A DNA stretch of 64,000 bases from CAZJYI01 sp964550025. Lineage in GTDB: Bacteria; Verrucomicrobiota; Kiritimatiellia; UBA8416; CAYOBW01. Below, in pieces: positions 17,771-27,049 of the stretch (within the stretch, counting starts at the first letter, position 1; the number at the start of each line of letters is the position of its first letter). The position numbers were made by a program, and so were the translations under genes. The stretch is from contig CAZJYI010000004.1 of assembly GCA_964550025.1 (NCBI GenBank), forward strand, positions 1 to 64,000, in the 5' to 3' direction. The notes beneath the pieces are model-generated. The model saw only the letters and a program-made list of their open reading frames with translations. It had not been told where the DNA came from and ran no database searches.

Positions 17771-18046
17771 ATGGCGAAGTTCAACGTGATTCGGATTGTG
17801 GACGGCGATACGTTCGATGTGAGTCCGGACTGGCGCTGGAATGGGAGCTCAGGAAGTCGAGTCAGCCCCGCGGGATATGACGCCGCCGAGCGCGGCGCGT
17901 CAGGTGGCTCTGCGGCGACGCGGAAGTTGGCGGGACTGATCCTGGGGAAGACCGTCGAGCTCGGCACGGCCTACAGAGTGGACCGCGGTCGTCTCGTGTG
18001 CGAGGTCTTCTTCAATGGGCACAATCTGGAGGACTACTTCAAGTAA
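17771..18046 (+). CDS. Mini staphylococcal-nuclease-like protein
   Basis: A 91-residue cytoplasmic protein of the thermonuclease (SNase) fold, short but close to the small subfamily found beside restriction systems. ATG 17771 follows a strong AAGGAGG. Visible family elements: VIRIVDGDTFDV (calcium-site Asp), GYDAAE (residues 35-40, with the Asp and the general-base Glu), and DRGRLVCEV (71-79, with the Arg equivalent to Arg87). The Arg equivalent to Arg35 appears to be Ser32 (VSPAGYD rather than VRPxGYD), so activity may be weakened or lost. It is the first gene after the sigma-54 promoter, 5 bp before hsdR, so co-expression with the restriction enzyme is very likely. Confidence 0.75.
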   Translation: MAKFNVIRIVDGDTFDVSPDWRWNGSSGSRVSPAGYDAAERGASGGSAATRKLAGLILGKTVELGTAYRVDRGRLVCEVFFNGHNLEDYFK

Positions 18047-18051
18047 CGAGC

Positions 18052-20307
18052 ATGAGCATAGACTATACAAAAGAAACCGATGCCAGAATCCTGATTGATG
18101 AGCAGCTCCGACAGGCTGGCTGGGACCCCGCAAACAAGGCAGAAGTGCTTACGGAGGTCACGATTCAAAACGTTGTCCGAGAAGCTCATGCCACCTATGG
18201 CAGTCAAGCGCAGAGCCGTACATCGACCGGTAGAGCGGACTATGTGCTCAATAACTCTGACGGCCATCCGCTTGCCATCATTGAAGCCAAGAGGAGTGCC
18301 TTCGATCCCTACCGGGCAAAGGCTCAGGCCCTGCCCTATGCCCGCGAAATCGGCGCGCCGTTTATCTTCCTGACCAACGGCGAGGTCATCTATTTCTGGG
18401 ACTACAAGAATGACGACGCGCGTCCCGTTCATTCCTTCTTCTCGCAGCGTGATCTCGAACGCCTGGTTCACAGATCCGCGAACAGAAAGCCTCTTGCCTC
18501 CATAGAAATCCCCGACCACTTCATCCGCCGTGGCGAGACGCTTAAGCTCCGGCCCTACCAGAAGGAAACCATGCGTGCGCTTGACCATGCGATCGAGCTG
18601 GGAAAGCGTCGCTATCTCATTCAGCTTCCCACCGGCACCGGCAAGACCGATGTTGTCAGCCTCTATCTCCGCCGGCTGATCGAGGCGGACCGTGCGGAAC
18701 GCATTCTCTTTCTTGTGGACCGGGAGCAGCTCGCCAAACAGGCCGTTGACGCTCTGGAAGACCTGACCGGGCGTGGATGCTACTGGCTGAAGCCGGGTGT
18801 GGTTCGCCAGGAGAAGATGATCACCGTTTGCCTGCTGCAAAGCATGATCGGCCGCTATCCGGACTTCACGAGTGGCTACTTTGATGTTGTGGTGACCGAC
18901 GAATCACACCGTTCGATCTACGGCGCGTGGCAGGCTGCGCTCACACATTTCGACGCGATCCACATTGGGCTCACCGCGACCCCGGCCATGTATATCGAGC
19001 GGAACACGTACAAGTTCTACCAGTGCAAGGACGGGGAGCCGGATTTCTCGTATCCAATCAAGGACGCGTTCGATGAGGACTTTCTTGTACGGCCGCGCTA
19101 CGCGTCCGGCATCACCGAGTTCATTGCCGAAGGTGCGGAGTATGACCAGGAGCACCTGGAGCCGCAACAGTACTACCGGACGTGGACGAACGAAAACACT
19201 GACGCAAAGATGATGGAGGCCTTTGATGCGATCTCGCATCGGGACTATGCCGAGGTCGCACCCGGTCTGTCCGAAGGGCCGGGCAAGGCAATCGTGTTCG
19301 CCATCAACAAGAATCACGCGACCAATCTGACCCGTCTGCTGAATGCACGACATCCGGAACACAAGGGTGAGTATGCGAGAGTCATCACTTCCGATGTGCG
19401 CAATGCCGACGAGGAGATTCGCCGGTTCAAGCGCGAGCCGTTCCCCAGGGTGGCGGTCAGCGTGGACATGCTCACAACGGGGTTCAACTGCCCGGGAGTC
19501 CTGCATCTGGTGCTGTGCCGCCGGGTCCTGAGCCCCATCCTGATTCGCCAGATCATGGGGCGCGGCACGCGTACGTGCCCGGCCATCGGAAAGACTGGCT
19601 TCATTGTCTATGACTTCTTCCGCAACCGCGATCTGCATCCCGACCTGGAAGAAGAAGTCCCCCCCGGCGGCAGCATCGGCGGCAGTGGTGAACGGCGCAA
19701 GAAGCCGAAACCGCCGCCGAAGGAGCTTGTCGAGCTTGGTCGCGATGACCGGTGGCTGGAGGGATTGGCCTATGTGGAGGTAGGCCCCGGCGGCGCTGAC
19801 CATCGCTACACAAAGACCGACTACGTCTCGTCATGGGAGAAAGCAATCCACGTTGCCGCGGAAGACGACGCAACGCTCAAGAAGATCAAAGCCGGCGAGG
19901 ACTTGACCGAGCAGGAAGAAGAGGCCCTGGCGCAGCAGCTCAACAATCCCGAGTACTTCTTCAACGAGGACAATCTCCGGCGCGCCTACGATAACCAGAA
20001 CCACGGCCTCGTTGATTTTGTGAAGGCCGCGCTCGGAATGATCAAGCCCAAGAGCAAGGAAGAACGGCTTACCGACGCCTTCTACGCCTGGCTCGTGACG
20101 CGCGACCTGACCCCCTCGCAGGCCGATTATCTCGCGTTGCTCAAGAACCGCGGCATCGTGCAGGGCAGGGTGGACATGGATGACCTTTTCCAGCCGCCGC
20201 TCTCGATTCTCAACGCCGCCGAAGTGGGCGTCGAGTTGTTTGGAGAGCCGGAGTTGAAGCGGATTATCGATGAGATGAACGACGAGGTCTTCGCGAAGAC
20301 GGGATAG
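18052..20307 (+). CDS. hsdR: Type I restriction endonuclease subunit R
   Basis: A 751-residue motor and nuclease subunit of a type I restriction-modification complex, of EcoEI-like length. Residues about 60-82 hold the PD-(D/E)XK nuclease (GRADYVL then IIEAKRS). SF2 helicase motifs follow: Walker A LPTGTGKTD (about 194), DESH box (about 282), GLTATP (about 305) and motif VI QIMGRGTR (about 499). The C-terminal domain is helical. ATG 18052 lies 5 bp after the SNase-like gene; longer in-frame starts would overlap that gene. It works with HsdM and HsdS encoded downstream. The gene is intact; its 3' end abuts the inverted-repeat cassette. Confidence 0.95.
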   Translation: MSIDYTKETDARILIDEQLRQAGWDPANKAEVLTEVTIQNVVREAHATYGSQAQSRTSTGRADYVLNNSDGHPLAIIEAKRSAFDPYRAKAQALPYAREIGAPFIFLTNGEVIYFWDYKNDDARPVHSFFSQRDLERLVHRSANRKPLASIEIPDHFIRRGETLKLRPYQKETMRALDHAIELGKRRYLIQLPTGTGKTDVVSLYLRRLIEADRAERILFLVDREQLAKQAVDALEDLTGRGCYWLKPGVVRQEKMITVCLLQSMIGRYPDFTSGYFDVVVTDESHRSIYGAWQAALTHFDAIHIGLTATPAMYIERNTYKFYQCKDGEPDFSYPIKDAFDEDFLVRPRYASGITEFIAEGAEYDQEHLEPQQYYRTWTNENTDAKMMEAFDAISHRDYAEVAPGLSEGPGKAIVFAINKNHATNLTRLLNARHPEHKGEYARVITSDVRNADEEIRRFKREPFPRVAVSVDMLTTGFNCPGVLHLVLCRRVLSPILIRQIMGRGTRTCPAIGKTGFIVYDFFRNRDLHPDLEEEVPPGGSIGGSGERRKKPKPPPKELVELGRDDRWLEGLAYVEVGPGGADHRYTKTDYVSSWEKAIHVAAEDDATLKKIKAGEDLTEQEEEALAQQLNNPEYFFNEDNLRRAYDNQNHGLVDFVKAALGMIKPKSKEERLTDAFYAWLVTRDLTPSQADYLALLKNRGIVQGRVDMDDLFQPPLSILNAAEVGVELFGEPELKRIIDEMNDEVFAKTG

Positions 20308-20310
20308 AGA

Positions 20311-20784
20311 GAACCACGGATGAACACCGATGAACACGGATTGAAGTGTGGGGACGAGACCAGGGCGATAATTGGGTGCGCCATGGAGGTTCTGAACGAG
20401 TTGGGGCACGGACTGCTGGAGAAGCCTTACGAGAATGCGTTGGTTGTGGAGTTCGGACTTCGTCACATTCCCGTGCAGCAGCAGTCGCGGTTCGAGGTCA
20501 TGTACAAGGGAGTGGCTGTGGGAGAATATGTTCCCGACCTGATCGCGTTCAACTGCGTCGTGATTGACACCAAGGTGATTGAACGGATCACGGATCACGA
20601 ACTGGGGCAGATGATCAACTACCTGAAGATCACCCGGTTACCCGTCGGTCTCATCATCAACTTCAAACATGCAAGGCTGCAATGGAAACGGGTTGTCATA
20701 TGAGAAGGAAAACACTGGCGAACACCGAGGGACACGCATTCCCAACGTCCCCCATCCGTGTCCATCCGTGTCCATCCGTGGTTC
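20311..20784. mobile_element. GxxExxY gene cassette bounded by inverted repeats
   Basis: The left end GAACCACGGATGAACACCGA plus a further 10-base unit is nearly the reverse complement of the right end, which is three tandem 10-mers (CCCATCCGTG, TCCATCCGTG twice) followed by GTTC. About 30 bp match with three or four differences. The cassette carries one gene and sits exactly between hsdR and hsdM without disrupting either. The same ends occur gene-free at 17461-17582. No transposase is present, so any movement must be driven in trans or by recombination. Confidence 0.6.
20320..20703 (+). CDS. GxxExxY protein (PD-(D/E)XK-like superfamily)
   Basis: A 127-residue protein of the GxxExxY family: the naming motif is GLLEKPYENAL near residues 31-41, followed by a PDDEXK_3-type core (VGEYVPDLIAF, then VIDTKVIERI) and the usual C-terminal LPVGLIINF. 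The family is common in PVC-group genomes and its function is unknown; a nuclease-like fold is inferred. Its ATG and first seven codons (MNTDEHG) are written in the repeat GATGAACACCGATGAACACGG, so the start codon is part of the inserted element. No clear ribosome binding site is seen. It interrupts hsdR-hsdM spacing yet keeps the operon orientation. Confidence 0.82.
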   Translation: MNTDEHGLKCGDETRAIIGCAMEVLNELGHGLLEKPYENALVVEFGLRHIPVQQQSRFEVMYKGVAVGEYVPDLIAFNCVVIDTKVIERITDHELGQMINYLKITRLPVGLIINFKHARLQWKRVVI

Positions 20785-20797
20785 GAAAGGTCCTGCC

Positions 20798-22423
20798 ATG
20801 AACCCCGAAATCCGACAGAAGATCAAGGGCATTATCGACAAGCTCTGGGCGGGCGGAATCAGCGACCCCATCACGTACATCGTCCAGCTCTCCTACCTCA
20901 TCTACCTGAAGATGCTCGATGACGAGGAGGCGCGCCGCCAGCACCGCATTCGTGCCACCGGCAAAGGCCAGTCACTGTTTCCACAACAGGCGAAGCGGTT
21001 CCGATGGAAGGAATGGCGATTCAAGAGCGGCGACGATCTCGTCAGGTTCATCCGCGACGAAGTCTTCCCGTACATGGCCAGTCTCGTGGAATCTGAACCA
21101 CGAATCGCCGAGTATTTCCGCGATGCGACCCTTGAAATCCAGAACCCGGTTCTTCTGAAGGACGTCGTCGATGAGCTCGACGGCATCCCGTTTTCCAAAC
21201 TGCCGCCCGACACCAAGGGCGACATCTTCGAGTACATGCTCACGCATATCAAGCAGGCGTCGCTCAACGGTCAGTTCCGTACGCCGCGCCAGATCCGCAT
21301 GATGATGGTCGAGATGGTCGATCCCGATTTCCACGATACCATCTACGATCCGGCCTGCGGTACCGGCGGCTTCCTGATCGATGCCGTGGAATACGTTCTC
21401 GCCAAATACTCCGAAAACCCGACGGAGCTCCCCATCTACGGCGAAGACTGGATGGAGGCCACGGGCAAGACCATTGACGAGCTCAAGAGCGAAAACCCGA
21501 ATCTCCAGACCTATCGTCACGGCCCGGGCGAGAAGCTGCCGGACTGGAGCATCCTGGAGCAGTCCGTTTTTGGCATCGATGTTTCCCGCCAGCTCATGCG
21601 GATATCCATGATGAACCTTGTTCTGCACGGCCTCCAGAATGCCAACGTCAAGCGCGGCAATACGCTTTCCGAATACGGCGGTCTGACCGAAGACGACTTG
21701 CGCCGCAAGTACAAGGTGATCCTGTCGAATCCGCCATTCGCCGGAACGATCCCCAAAGACTCCATGCGAGCAGACTTGCCGACAAACTCCAAGAAGAGCG
21801 AGCTGCTCTTCCTGTCGGTCATGATGGAGTCCCTGGCTCCCGGCGGCACATGCGCTGTTGTCGTTCCCGAAGGCCTGCTCTTCGGCTCCACCAAAGCGCA
21901 CAAGGAGCTTCGCAAGAAGCTGGTTCACGATTTCGAAATGCTGGCCGTGATTTCGCTGCCTGCCGGCGTGTTCAAGCCGTACGCCGGCGTGAAGACGAGT
22001 GTGTTGACCTTCCGGAACCCCACATCGTCCAAGAAAGTCGAGAACGTCTGGTTCTACGAGATCAGGAACGACGGCTACGACCCCGACAAGATCACGAGCG
22101 GTGTGCGTGCCGAGACACCCGAGCAGAACGAAATCCCTGCCATGATGGTCGAATGGAAGACGTACAGAGATTCCGGCTTCACGACACCGCCGGGCGTCGA
22201 AGGCAAGAGCCTCCTCGATCCCGGCAGCGATGAGCCGAAGGCCTGGTGGGTGACGAACAAGTCTCTCGCGGACGAGGATTTCAACCTATCCGCTGCCCGC
22301 TACAAGCCGCAGGTCGCGGAGAAGCCGCCCGAGGAAGATCCGGCGGACCTCATCAAAGAGACACTGAAGCTCGAACACGACATCGCGAAGGGGCTTGAAG
22401 CCCTGCTGAAGGAAATTGAGTAA
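20798..22423 (+). CDS. hsdM: Type I restriction-modification DNA methyltransferase subunit M
   Basis: A 541-residue N6-adenine methyltransferase. The N-terminal helical domain (IRQKIKGIIDKLWAGGI) is followed by the catalytic domain with motif I DPACGTGGFL (about 184) and motif IV NPPF (about 310), the order of gamma-class HsdM. ATG 20798 is chosen because AAAGG precedes it and the family's N-terminus begins there; upstream in-frame codons lie in the repeat. It pairs with HsdS to give the modification enzyme and with HsdR for restriction. The C-terminal helices end 13 bp before the DUF6880-like gene. Confidence 0.95.
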   Translation: MNPEIRQKIKGIIDKLWAGGISDPITYIVQLSYLIYLKMLDDEEARRQHRIRATGKGQSLFPQQAKRFRWKEWRFKSGDDLVRFIRDEVFPYMASLVESEPRIAEYFRDATLEIQNPVLLKDVVDELDGIPFSKLPPDTKGDIFEYMLTHIKQASLNGQFRTPRQIRMMMVEMVDPDFHDTIYDPACGTGGFLIDAVEYVLAKYSENPTELPIYGEDWMEATGKTIDELKSENPNLQTYRHGPGEKLPDWSILEQSVFGIDVSRQLMRISMMNLVLHGLQNANVKRGNTLSEYGGLTEDDLRRKYKVILSNPPFAGTIPKDSMRADLPTNSKKSELLFLSVMMESLAPGGTCAVVVPEGLLFGSTKAHKELRKKLVHDFEMLAVISLPAGVFKPYAGVKTSVLTFRNPTSSKKVENVWFYEIRNDGYDPDKITSGVRAETPEQNEIPAMMVEWKTYRDSGFTTPPGVEGKSLLDPGSDEPKAWWVTNKSLADEDFNLSAARYKPQVAEKPPEEDPADLIKETLKLEHDIAKGLEALLKEIE

Positions 22424-22436
22424 GGGCGTGTCACCT

Positions 22437-23924
22437 ATGGCAAAGAAACGACAGAAGCCCGAGGACAGCAGCACGGTTCGTAAGAAGCGTATCGGTCCTA
22501 ACGACATCCGGACCTGGCTGAACGAGCAGGCGCATGACGTGCTGGTCGAGACGATCATGCAGCAGGCCATGACGGACACTGAGTTCTACAATGTCCTCAA
22601 GTTCCGCGTGGCCGCCGAATCACCGGCTGCGAATACGGCCGAAATGCGCTCCGTACTCCGTCAGGCCATGGTGATTGACGATTTCGTCTCCTGGCGCGAG
22701 ACATCGTCGTATTCCGCTGGTGTCGATCGCGTTGTCGACCAACTTCGCGGACTGCTCGATGATGACCACGCCCCGGAAGTCATCGAGCTGGTCGAGTATG
22801 CCATGGAGCTTTGGGAAGGCGCGATCGAGTGCATCGACGATTCCGACGGCTGCATGGGTATGATTCTGGACGAGCTGCACGAACTGCACCTCGCGGCCTG
22901 CAAAGTGGCCAAGCCTGACCCCGTCAAGCTGGCGACCACACTCTTCTACAAGAGCATCAATTCCGGCTGGGATATGTTCGAGAATGCCGCTGAAACCCAT
23001 GCCGCCATCCTGGGCAAGAAAGGCAAGGCGCATTATCGGGGGTTGATCGAGAAGGAGTGGAGCCAACTGCCCCGCTTCGGTCCAGGCGAGGAGAACGAGG
23101 AACGCTACGGTCGATCCAGCAAACTTGAACACATGATGCTGAGTTGTGCGGAGGAATCCGGAGACCTCGATGGCATCATTGAAATCATGAGTCGCGACCT
23201 CTCCGAACAATACGATTTCCTGGCGATAGCCGAACGCTGCCGTGCGGCGAAGAACCACGAATTGGCACTGCAATGGGCAGAACAGGGCGTACGTGCTTTT
23301 CCGCCAGATCATCCCGACACTCGCTTGCGCGACTTCCTCGCCGAGGAATACGTACATGCCGGACGGCCCGAAGATGCCGTCGGTATCGCGTGGGAGGTAT
23401 TTGAACAAGCCCCCGTGCTGCAGTACTACCAGCGCCTTGAGAAGTACGCCAGAAAGGCCAAAGCGTGGCCCGATTGGCGCGAAAAAGCGATCGATCGTGT
23501 GCGCGAGGAGATAGCGCAACGCAAGAAGAGGGCAGGCCGCCCGCGTTCCCGCTGGGAGCGCGCGCCTGACCATTCCGTGCTGGTGGAGATCCTGCTTTGG
23601 GAGAAGGAGGTTGATACCGCGTGGGCGGAAGCGCAGGAAGGCGGCTGCTCCAATGCGCTCTGGCTGCAACTGGCCAAAGCACGCGAGGCGGAGCACCCCG
23701 AAGACGCCATCCCCATCTACCGCCGCCAGGTGGAACCGCTGCTGCGGCAGAAGAACAACCACAGCTACGAAGAAGCCGCCGGCTACCTCGACCGAATCCA
23801 CAAGCTCATGGCCGGCACCGGCCGGCAAACCGAGTTCAAACAGGACCTCCTCGCCCTCAAAACCGAATGGAAACGCCTCCGCAACTTCATCAAGTACGTC
23901 GAGCGGAAGGAATGGGGGAAGTAG
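22437..23924 (+). CDS. DUF6880-like helical repeat protein embedded in the type I RM operon
   Basis: A 495-residue, almost wholly helical protein with TPR-like units (for example CRAAKNHELALQWAEQGVRA and RPEDAVGIAWEVFEQAP). The sequence is like the long helical region that follows SWIM zinc fingers in DUF6880 proteins, but no SWIM CxCx motif is present. A basic N-terminus (MAKKRQKPED, VRKKRIGPND) could contact nucleic acid. It lies between hsdM and hsdS, where an unrelated gene is unusual, ends one codon before the hsdS start and begins 13 bp after hsdM, so it is co-translated with the complex. Function is unknown; an accessory or regulatory subunit is inferred. Confidence 0.68.
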   Translation: MAKKRQKPEDSSTVRKKRIGPNDIRTWLNEQAHDVLVETIMQQAMTDTEFYNVLKFRVAAESPAANTAEMRSVLRQAMVIDDFVSWRETSSYSAGVDRVVDQLRGLLDDDHAPEVIELVEYAMELWEGAIECIDDSDGCMGMILDELHELHLAACKVAKPDPVKLATTLFYKSINSGWDMFENAAETHAAILGKKGKAHYRGLIEKEWSQLPRFGPGEENEERYGRSSKLEHMMLSCAEESGDLDGIIEIMSRDLSEQYDFLAIAERCRAAKNHELALQWAEQGVRAFPPDHPDTRLRDFLAEEYVHAGRPEDAVGIAWEVFEQAPVLQYYQRLEKYARKAKAWPDWREKAIDRVREEIAQRKKRAGRPRSRWERAPDHSVLVEILLWEKEVDTAWAEAQEGGCSNALWLQLAKAREAEHPEDAIPIYRRQVEPLLRQKNNHSYEEAAGYLDRIHKLMAGTGRQTEFKQDLLALKTEWKRLRNFIKYVERKEWGK

Positions 23925-25208
23925 TTGACATCTTGGCCAACAGCTGAACTTGGGAGCATCACGGGGATTGTCGGCGGTGGCACGCCGACGAAGAGTCGAC
24001 CCGACTTCTGGCGAGGCGATATCCCTTGGGTGTCTCCGAAGGACATGACATCTGGCGAGATCGACGACACCCGTGACCACATCACGCCGGAGGCCGTCGA
24101 GAGGAGCGCGACCCAGGTAGTTCCCGCGGGAAGCGTTCTGATGGTCGTTCGTTCCGGCATTCTGATCCGCCGATTGCCGGTTGCGATTACCCTGCTACCA
24201 GTTGCCATCAATCAGGACATGAAGGCATTCTTGCCGTCTGATGTCGTACTTCCTGCCTTCTTGGCATACGCGCTACAGTCCCACTCATCCACGATTCTCG
24301 CGCAATGTGTAAAGAAGGGCGCCACTGTCCATAGCGTGGATATGCAGAAACTCAGTCTCCTTCGCCTCCCTCTTCCTCCCCCCTCCGAACAGCGCCGCAT
24401 CGTGGAGATTCTGGATCAGGCGGACGCGTTGCGGAAGAAGCGCGCCGAAGCCGACAAGATCGCCGACCGCATCCTCCCGGCCCTCTTCTACAAGATGTTC
24501 GGGGATCCGCTTGCATGCCCGAAAGGGTGGGAAGTGAAGTCGTTCGGGGTCGTAATCGACAACGCGATGCGAAATGGCTTGTCACCTTCTCGCAGCGGTG
24601 CACATGTGGAAGACGTGTTGACCTTGTCCGCTGTGACGGGGGCGGCGTTTAAACCGTCAGCAGTCAAACAAGGTACTTTCTCCCATCGTCCCGGTACTGA
24701 CCAGCGCGTGGCCGGCGACTCTTTTCTGATTTGCAGAGGGAACGGCAACCGGAATCTCGTGGGTACGGCGAAGTTCGCGGACGGCGAAGGTGTTGGCACC
24801 GTGTTCCCTGACACGATTATCGGCGTAAACCTGGAGCAATGTGGCGTGCAAGGTCGCTATCTCGAAACCCTCTGGTCGACACCCGCCTTCAGGCAGAGGA
24901 TTCTGCGCATCGCCAAGACAACAAGTGGCATCTACAAAGTAAATCAAGCGGGCCTGGCGACACTTCCGATCCCCATTCCTCCACCTGCATTGCAGCACTC
25001 ATTTGCTGCTGTAGAGAAGAGCAACCGGAACCGTTCGCATAGCGCGAATGAGGCACGACAGAAACTACACGCTCTTTTCGCCGTCCTTCTCCACCGGGCC
25101 TTCTCCGGCGACCTGACGGCGAAATGGCGTGAGGCGCATATGAAAGAGCTGCTTCAGGAGATGGCGCAACAAGCGAAGAAGCTGGGATTGAAAGAGATCG
25201 ACTCATGA
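23925..25208 (+). CDS. hsdS: Type I restriction enzyme specificity subunit S
   Basis: A 427-residue specificity subunit that chooses the bipartite target site. The layout is classic: target-recognition domain 1 (about 1-155, with GGGTPTKSRPDFWRGDIPWV), a central conserved helix (PPSEQRRIVEILDQADALRK, about 165-184), target-recognition domain 2 (about 205-350) and a second helical pair to the end. The start is TTG 23925, directly after the previous stop (TAG-TTG) with GGGGGAAG upstream; a strong ATG is absent. TTG may keep its level low. It overlaps the next gene by ATGA. Confidence 0.92.
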   Translation: MTSWPTAELGSITGIVGGGTPTKSRPDFWRGDIPWVSPKDMTSGEIDDTRDHITPEAVERSATQVVPAGSVLMVVRSGILIRRLPVAITLLPVAINQDMKAFLPSDVVLPAFLAYALQSHSSTILAQCVKKGATVHSVDMQKLSLLRLPLPPPSEQRRIVEILDQADALRKKRAEADKIADRILPALFYKMFGDPLACPKGWEVKSFGVVIDNAMRNGLSPSRSGAHVEDVLTLSAVTGAAFKPSAVKQGTFSHRPGTDQRVAGDSFLICRGNGNRNLVGTAKFADGEGVGTVFPDTIIGVNLEQCGVQGRYLETLWSTPAFRQRILRIAKTTSGIYKVNQAGLATLPIPIPPPALQHSFAAVEKSNRNRSHSANEARQKLHALFAVLLHRAFSGDLTAKWREAHMKELLQEMAQQAKKLGLKEIDS

Positions 25209-27049
25209 AACTAAGACGTATCGAGATAGAGAACTTCCGGGCGTTTGCGGAGCCACTGGAAGTTGAGGTCGACGATTTCACGGCGCTTATCGGCAAGAAC
25301 GACATAGGCAAGTCATCCGTGCTGGCTGCACTGACTATCTTCCTCGAGGGAGACGGCGCCAAGATAGACCGAAACGACGGCTCGCTTCATGGAGACAGAT
25401 CGAAGGTGCGTATTACTTGTGAGTTCGACACTCTGCCCGCAAGAATCGTTCTGGACAACCAGTTTGAAACGACACTGCAGGATGAGTGCGTCCTGCGAAA
25501 CAACGGACGCCTCAGAATCACGAAGCTATATGACTGCAGCAAGTCCGGGAAGATCACGCCGAGCATCAGGGTAAATGCGGAGACGCACCCCGTTGATGGA
25601 GACGGCAAGTCGCTGCTTCCCTTGACGATTAGCGAACTGAAGCAGCGGGCGCAAGACCTTGGCGTCACGCTTGAGCAGGGCGAAGGCGCGGTCAAGGCAC
25701 GCATTCGGCGCGCTATCGTGGAACGATCGAATGCGTTTACACCGCAGCCTATCGATATTGCTGTAGACAAGAATGAATCAAAGACTATATGGAAGCAGAT
25801 TCTCGAATGTCTCCCTATGTGCGCTCTCTTCGTTTCAGACAGATCGAGTTCTGACCAGGATCCTGAAGCCCAGAGTCCGATGGGGGTTGCCGTTGAACAG
25901 GCACTCGGGGAGGTGGAAGATAGGCTCACGGAAATCGCCAGCCACGTTGAGGGGCATGTTCAAGATGTGGCATCTCGTACCCTAGCGAAGCTCGGCGAAA
26001 TGAACAGAGAGCTTGCGACTCAGCTCACGCCACGTTTGAAAGACCCGAATATCAAGTGGAAGAACCTCTTCAAGTACACTCTGACAAGTGATCTAGACGT
26101 ACCAATGGACAAGCGCGGTTCCGGCGTCCGTAGGTTGGTTTTGCTCAACTTCTTCCGTGCGGAGGCTGAGCGCAAGGCTCAGACGGATGGACACAGGCCC
26201 GTTATCTTCGCAATAGAAGAACCCGAAACAGCCCAGCATCCCGATCATCAACGGATGCTCATGCAGGCCCTTCTTGAGATTGCAGGGAACTCTGGCCAAG
26301 TCGTGGTTTCCACTCATGCACCAAGTCTGGCGGGAGAAGTGCCGGCACAGAGTCTTCGTCTTTTGGACGCAGACGCTGATGGAAACCGGACCGTCAGAAG
26401 CGCCGACACCGAAGATCCATCTGGGTTCTTTCGAGAATTGGCGGAACGGCTTGGTATGCTCCCCGACAACCTCATCCGGGTTCTTGTTTGTGTCGAGGGC
26501 GCGAATGACATCCGCTTTCTCCGCCACGTCAGCCACACTCTGAACGCCGCAGACAACACCATTCCTGACCTAAGTCGAGATCCTCGTTTCGCCCTGATTC
26601 CAATGAACGGGGGTAACCTGCGAGATGTTGTTAACCTGCATTTGTTCAAAGGGTTCCACAAGCCGGAGTATCACATCTATGACAGCGATGCTGACGGCAC
26701 GTACCAGGAGCAGGCGGGAGATGTCAACAGTCGAGGCGATGGATCGGCAGCCGTCCAGACCTCGAAGCAGGCAATGGAGAATTACCTGCACCCAGATGCT
26801 ATTGAGCGTATCACCGGGCAGGTAATCGCCGTTACTGACGACAACGACGTTGTTACGCCACTCTGTCAGGCCCTCGGCAAGAAGAAGTCGGAAGTGAAGG
26901 CCATTTTGAATAACGAAGTGGCACCGGTGATGACCGTTGCGGAGATAGACGAGCGAGATGATTCCGGCGAAATCAGGGCGTGGCTCTCCGCAATGGCGGC
27001 AATGTGTGCGAATGCGACCACAGGAGCCGCGGAAGGCGGTGAATCATGA
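25205..27049 (+). CDS. OLD-family ATPase/TOPRIM endonuclease
   Basis: A 614-residue protein with an ABC-type ATPase split by an insertion and a C-terminal TOPRIM nuclease, the OLD/GajA arrangement. Walker A GKNDIGKSS is at about 31-39, the signature-like GSGVRRLVLL near 307, Walker B VIFAIEEPETAQHP near 332, and switch His STHAPSLAG near 370. TOPRIM residues are CVEGANDIRFL (about 428) and the DSDADG acid triplet (about 492). Related proteins nick or degrade phage DNA when nucleotide conditions change. It is coupled at both ends by ATGA overlaps (hsdS before, DUF2130 after), so it is part of the RM operon. No UvrD-like GajB partner is nearby. Confidence 0.85.
   Translation: MKLRRIEIENFRAFAEPLEVEVDDFTALIGKNDIGKSSVLAALTIFLEGDGAKIDRNDGSLHGDRSKVRITCEFDTLPARIVLDNQFETTLQDECVLRNNGRLRITKLYDCSKSGKITPSIRVNAETHPVDGDGKSLLPLTISELKQRAQDLGVTLEQGEGAVKARIRRAIVERSNAFTPQPIDIAVDKNESKTIWKQILECLPMCALFVSDRSSSDQDPEAQSPMGVAVEQALGEVEDRLTEIASHVEGHVQDVASRTLAKLGEMNRELATQLTPRLKDPNIKWKNLFKYTLTSDLDVPMDKRGSGVRRLVLLNFFRAEAERKAQTDGHRPVIFAIEEPETAQHPDHQRMLMQALLEIAGNSGQVVVSTHAPSLAGEVPAQSLRLLDADADGNRTVRSADTEDPSGFFRELAERLGMLPDNLIRVLVCVEGANDIRFLRHVSHTLNAADNTIPDLSRDPRFALIPMNGGNLRDVVNLHLFKGFHKPEYHIYDSDADGTYQEQAGDVNSRGDGSAAVQTSKQAMENYLHPDAIERITGQVIAVTDDNDVVTPLCQALGKKKSEVKAILNNEVAPVMTVAEIDERDDSGEIRAWLSAMAAMCANATTGAAEGGES

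Noticed and set aside
20751..20784. Tandem 10-mers TCCATCCGTG considered as a CRISPR array
   Set aside because: There are no spacers and no cas genes; the units form the right end of the GxxExxY cassette.
25205..27049. Gabija system
   Set aside because: The OLD/GajA-type protein is present, but no UvrD-like GajB helicase gene is adjacent; the neighbour is DUF2130.
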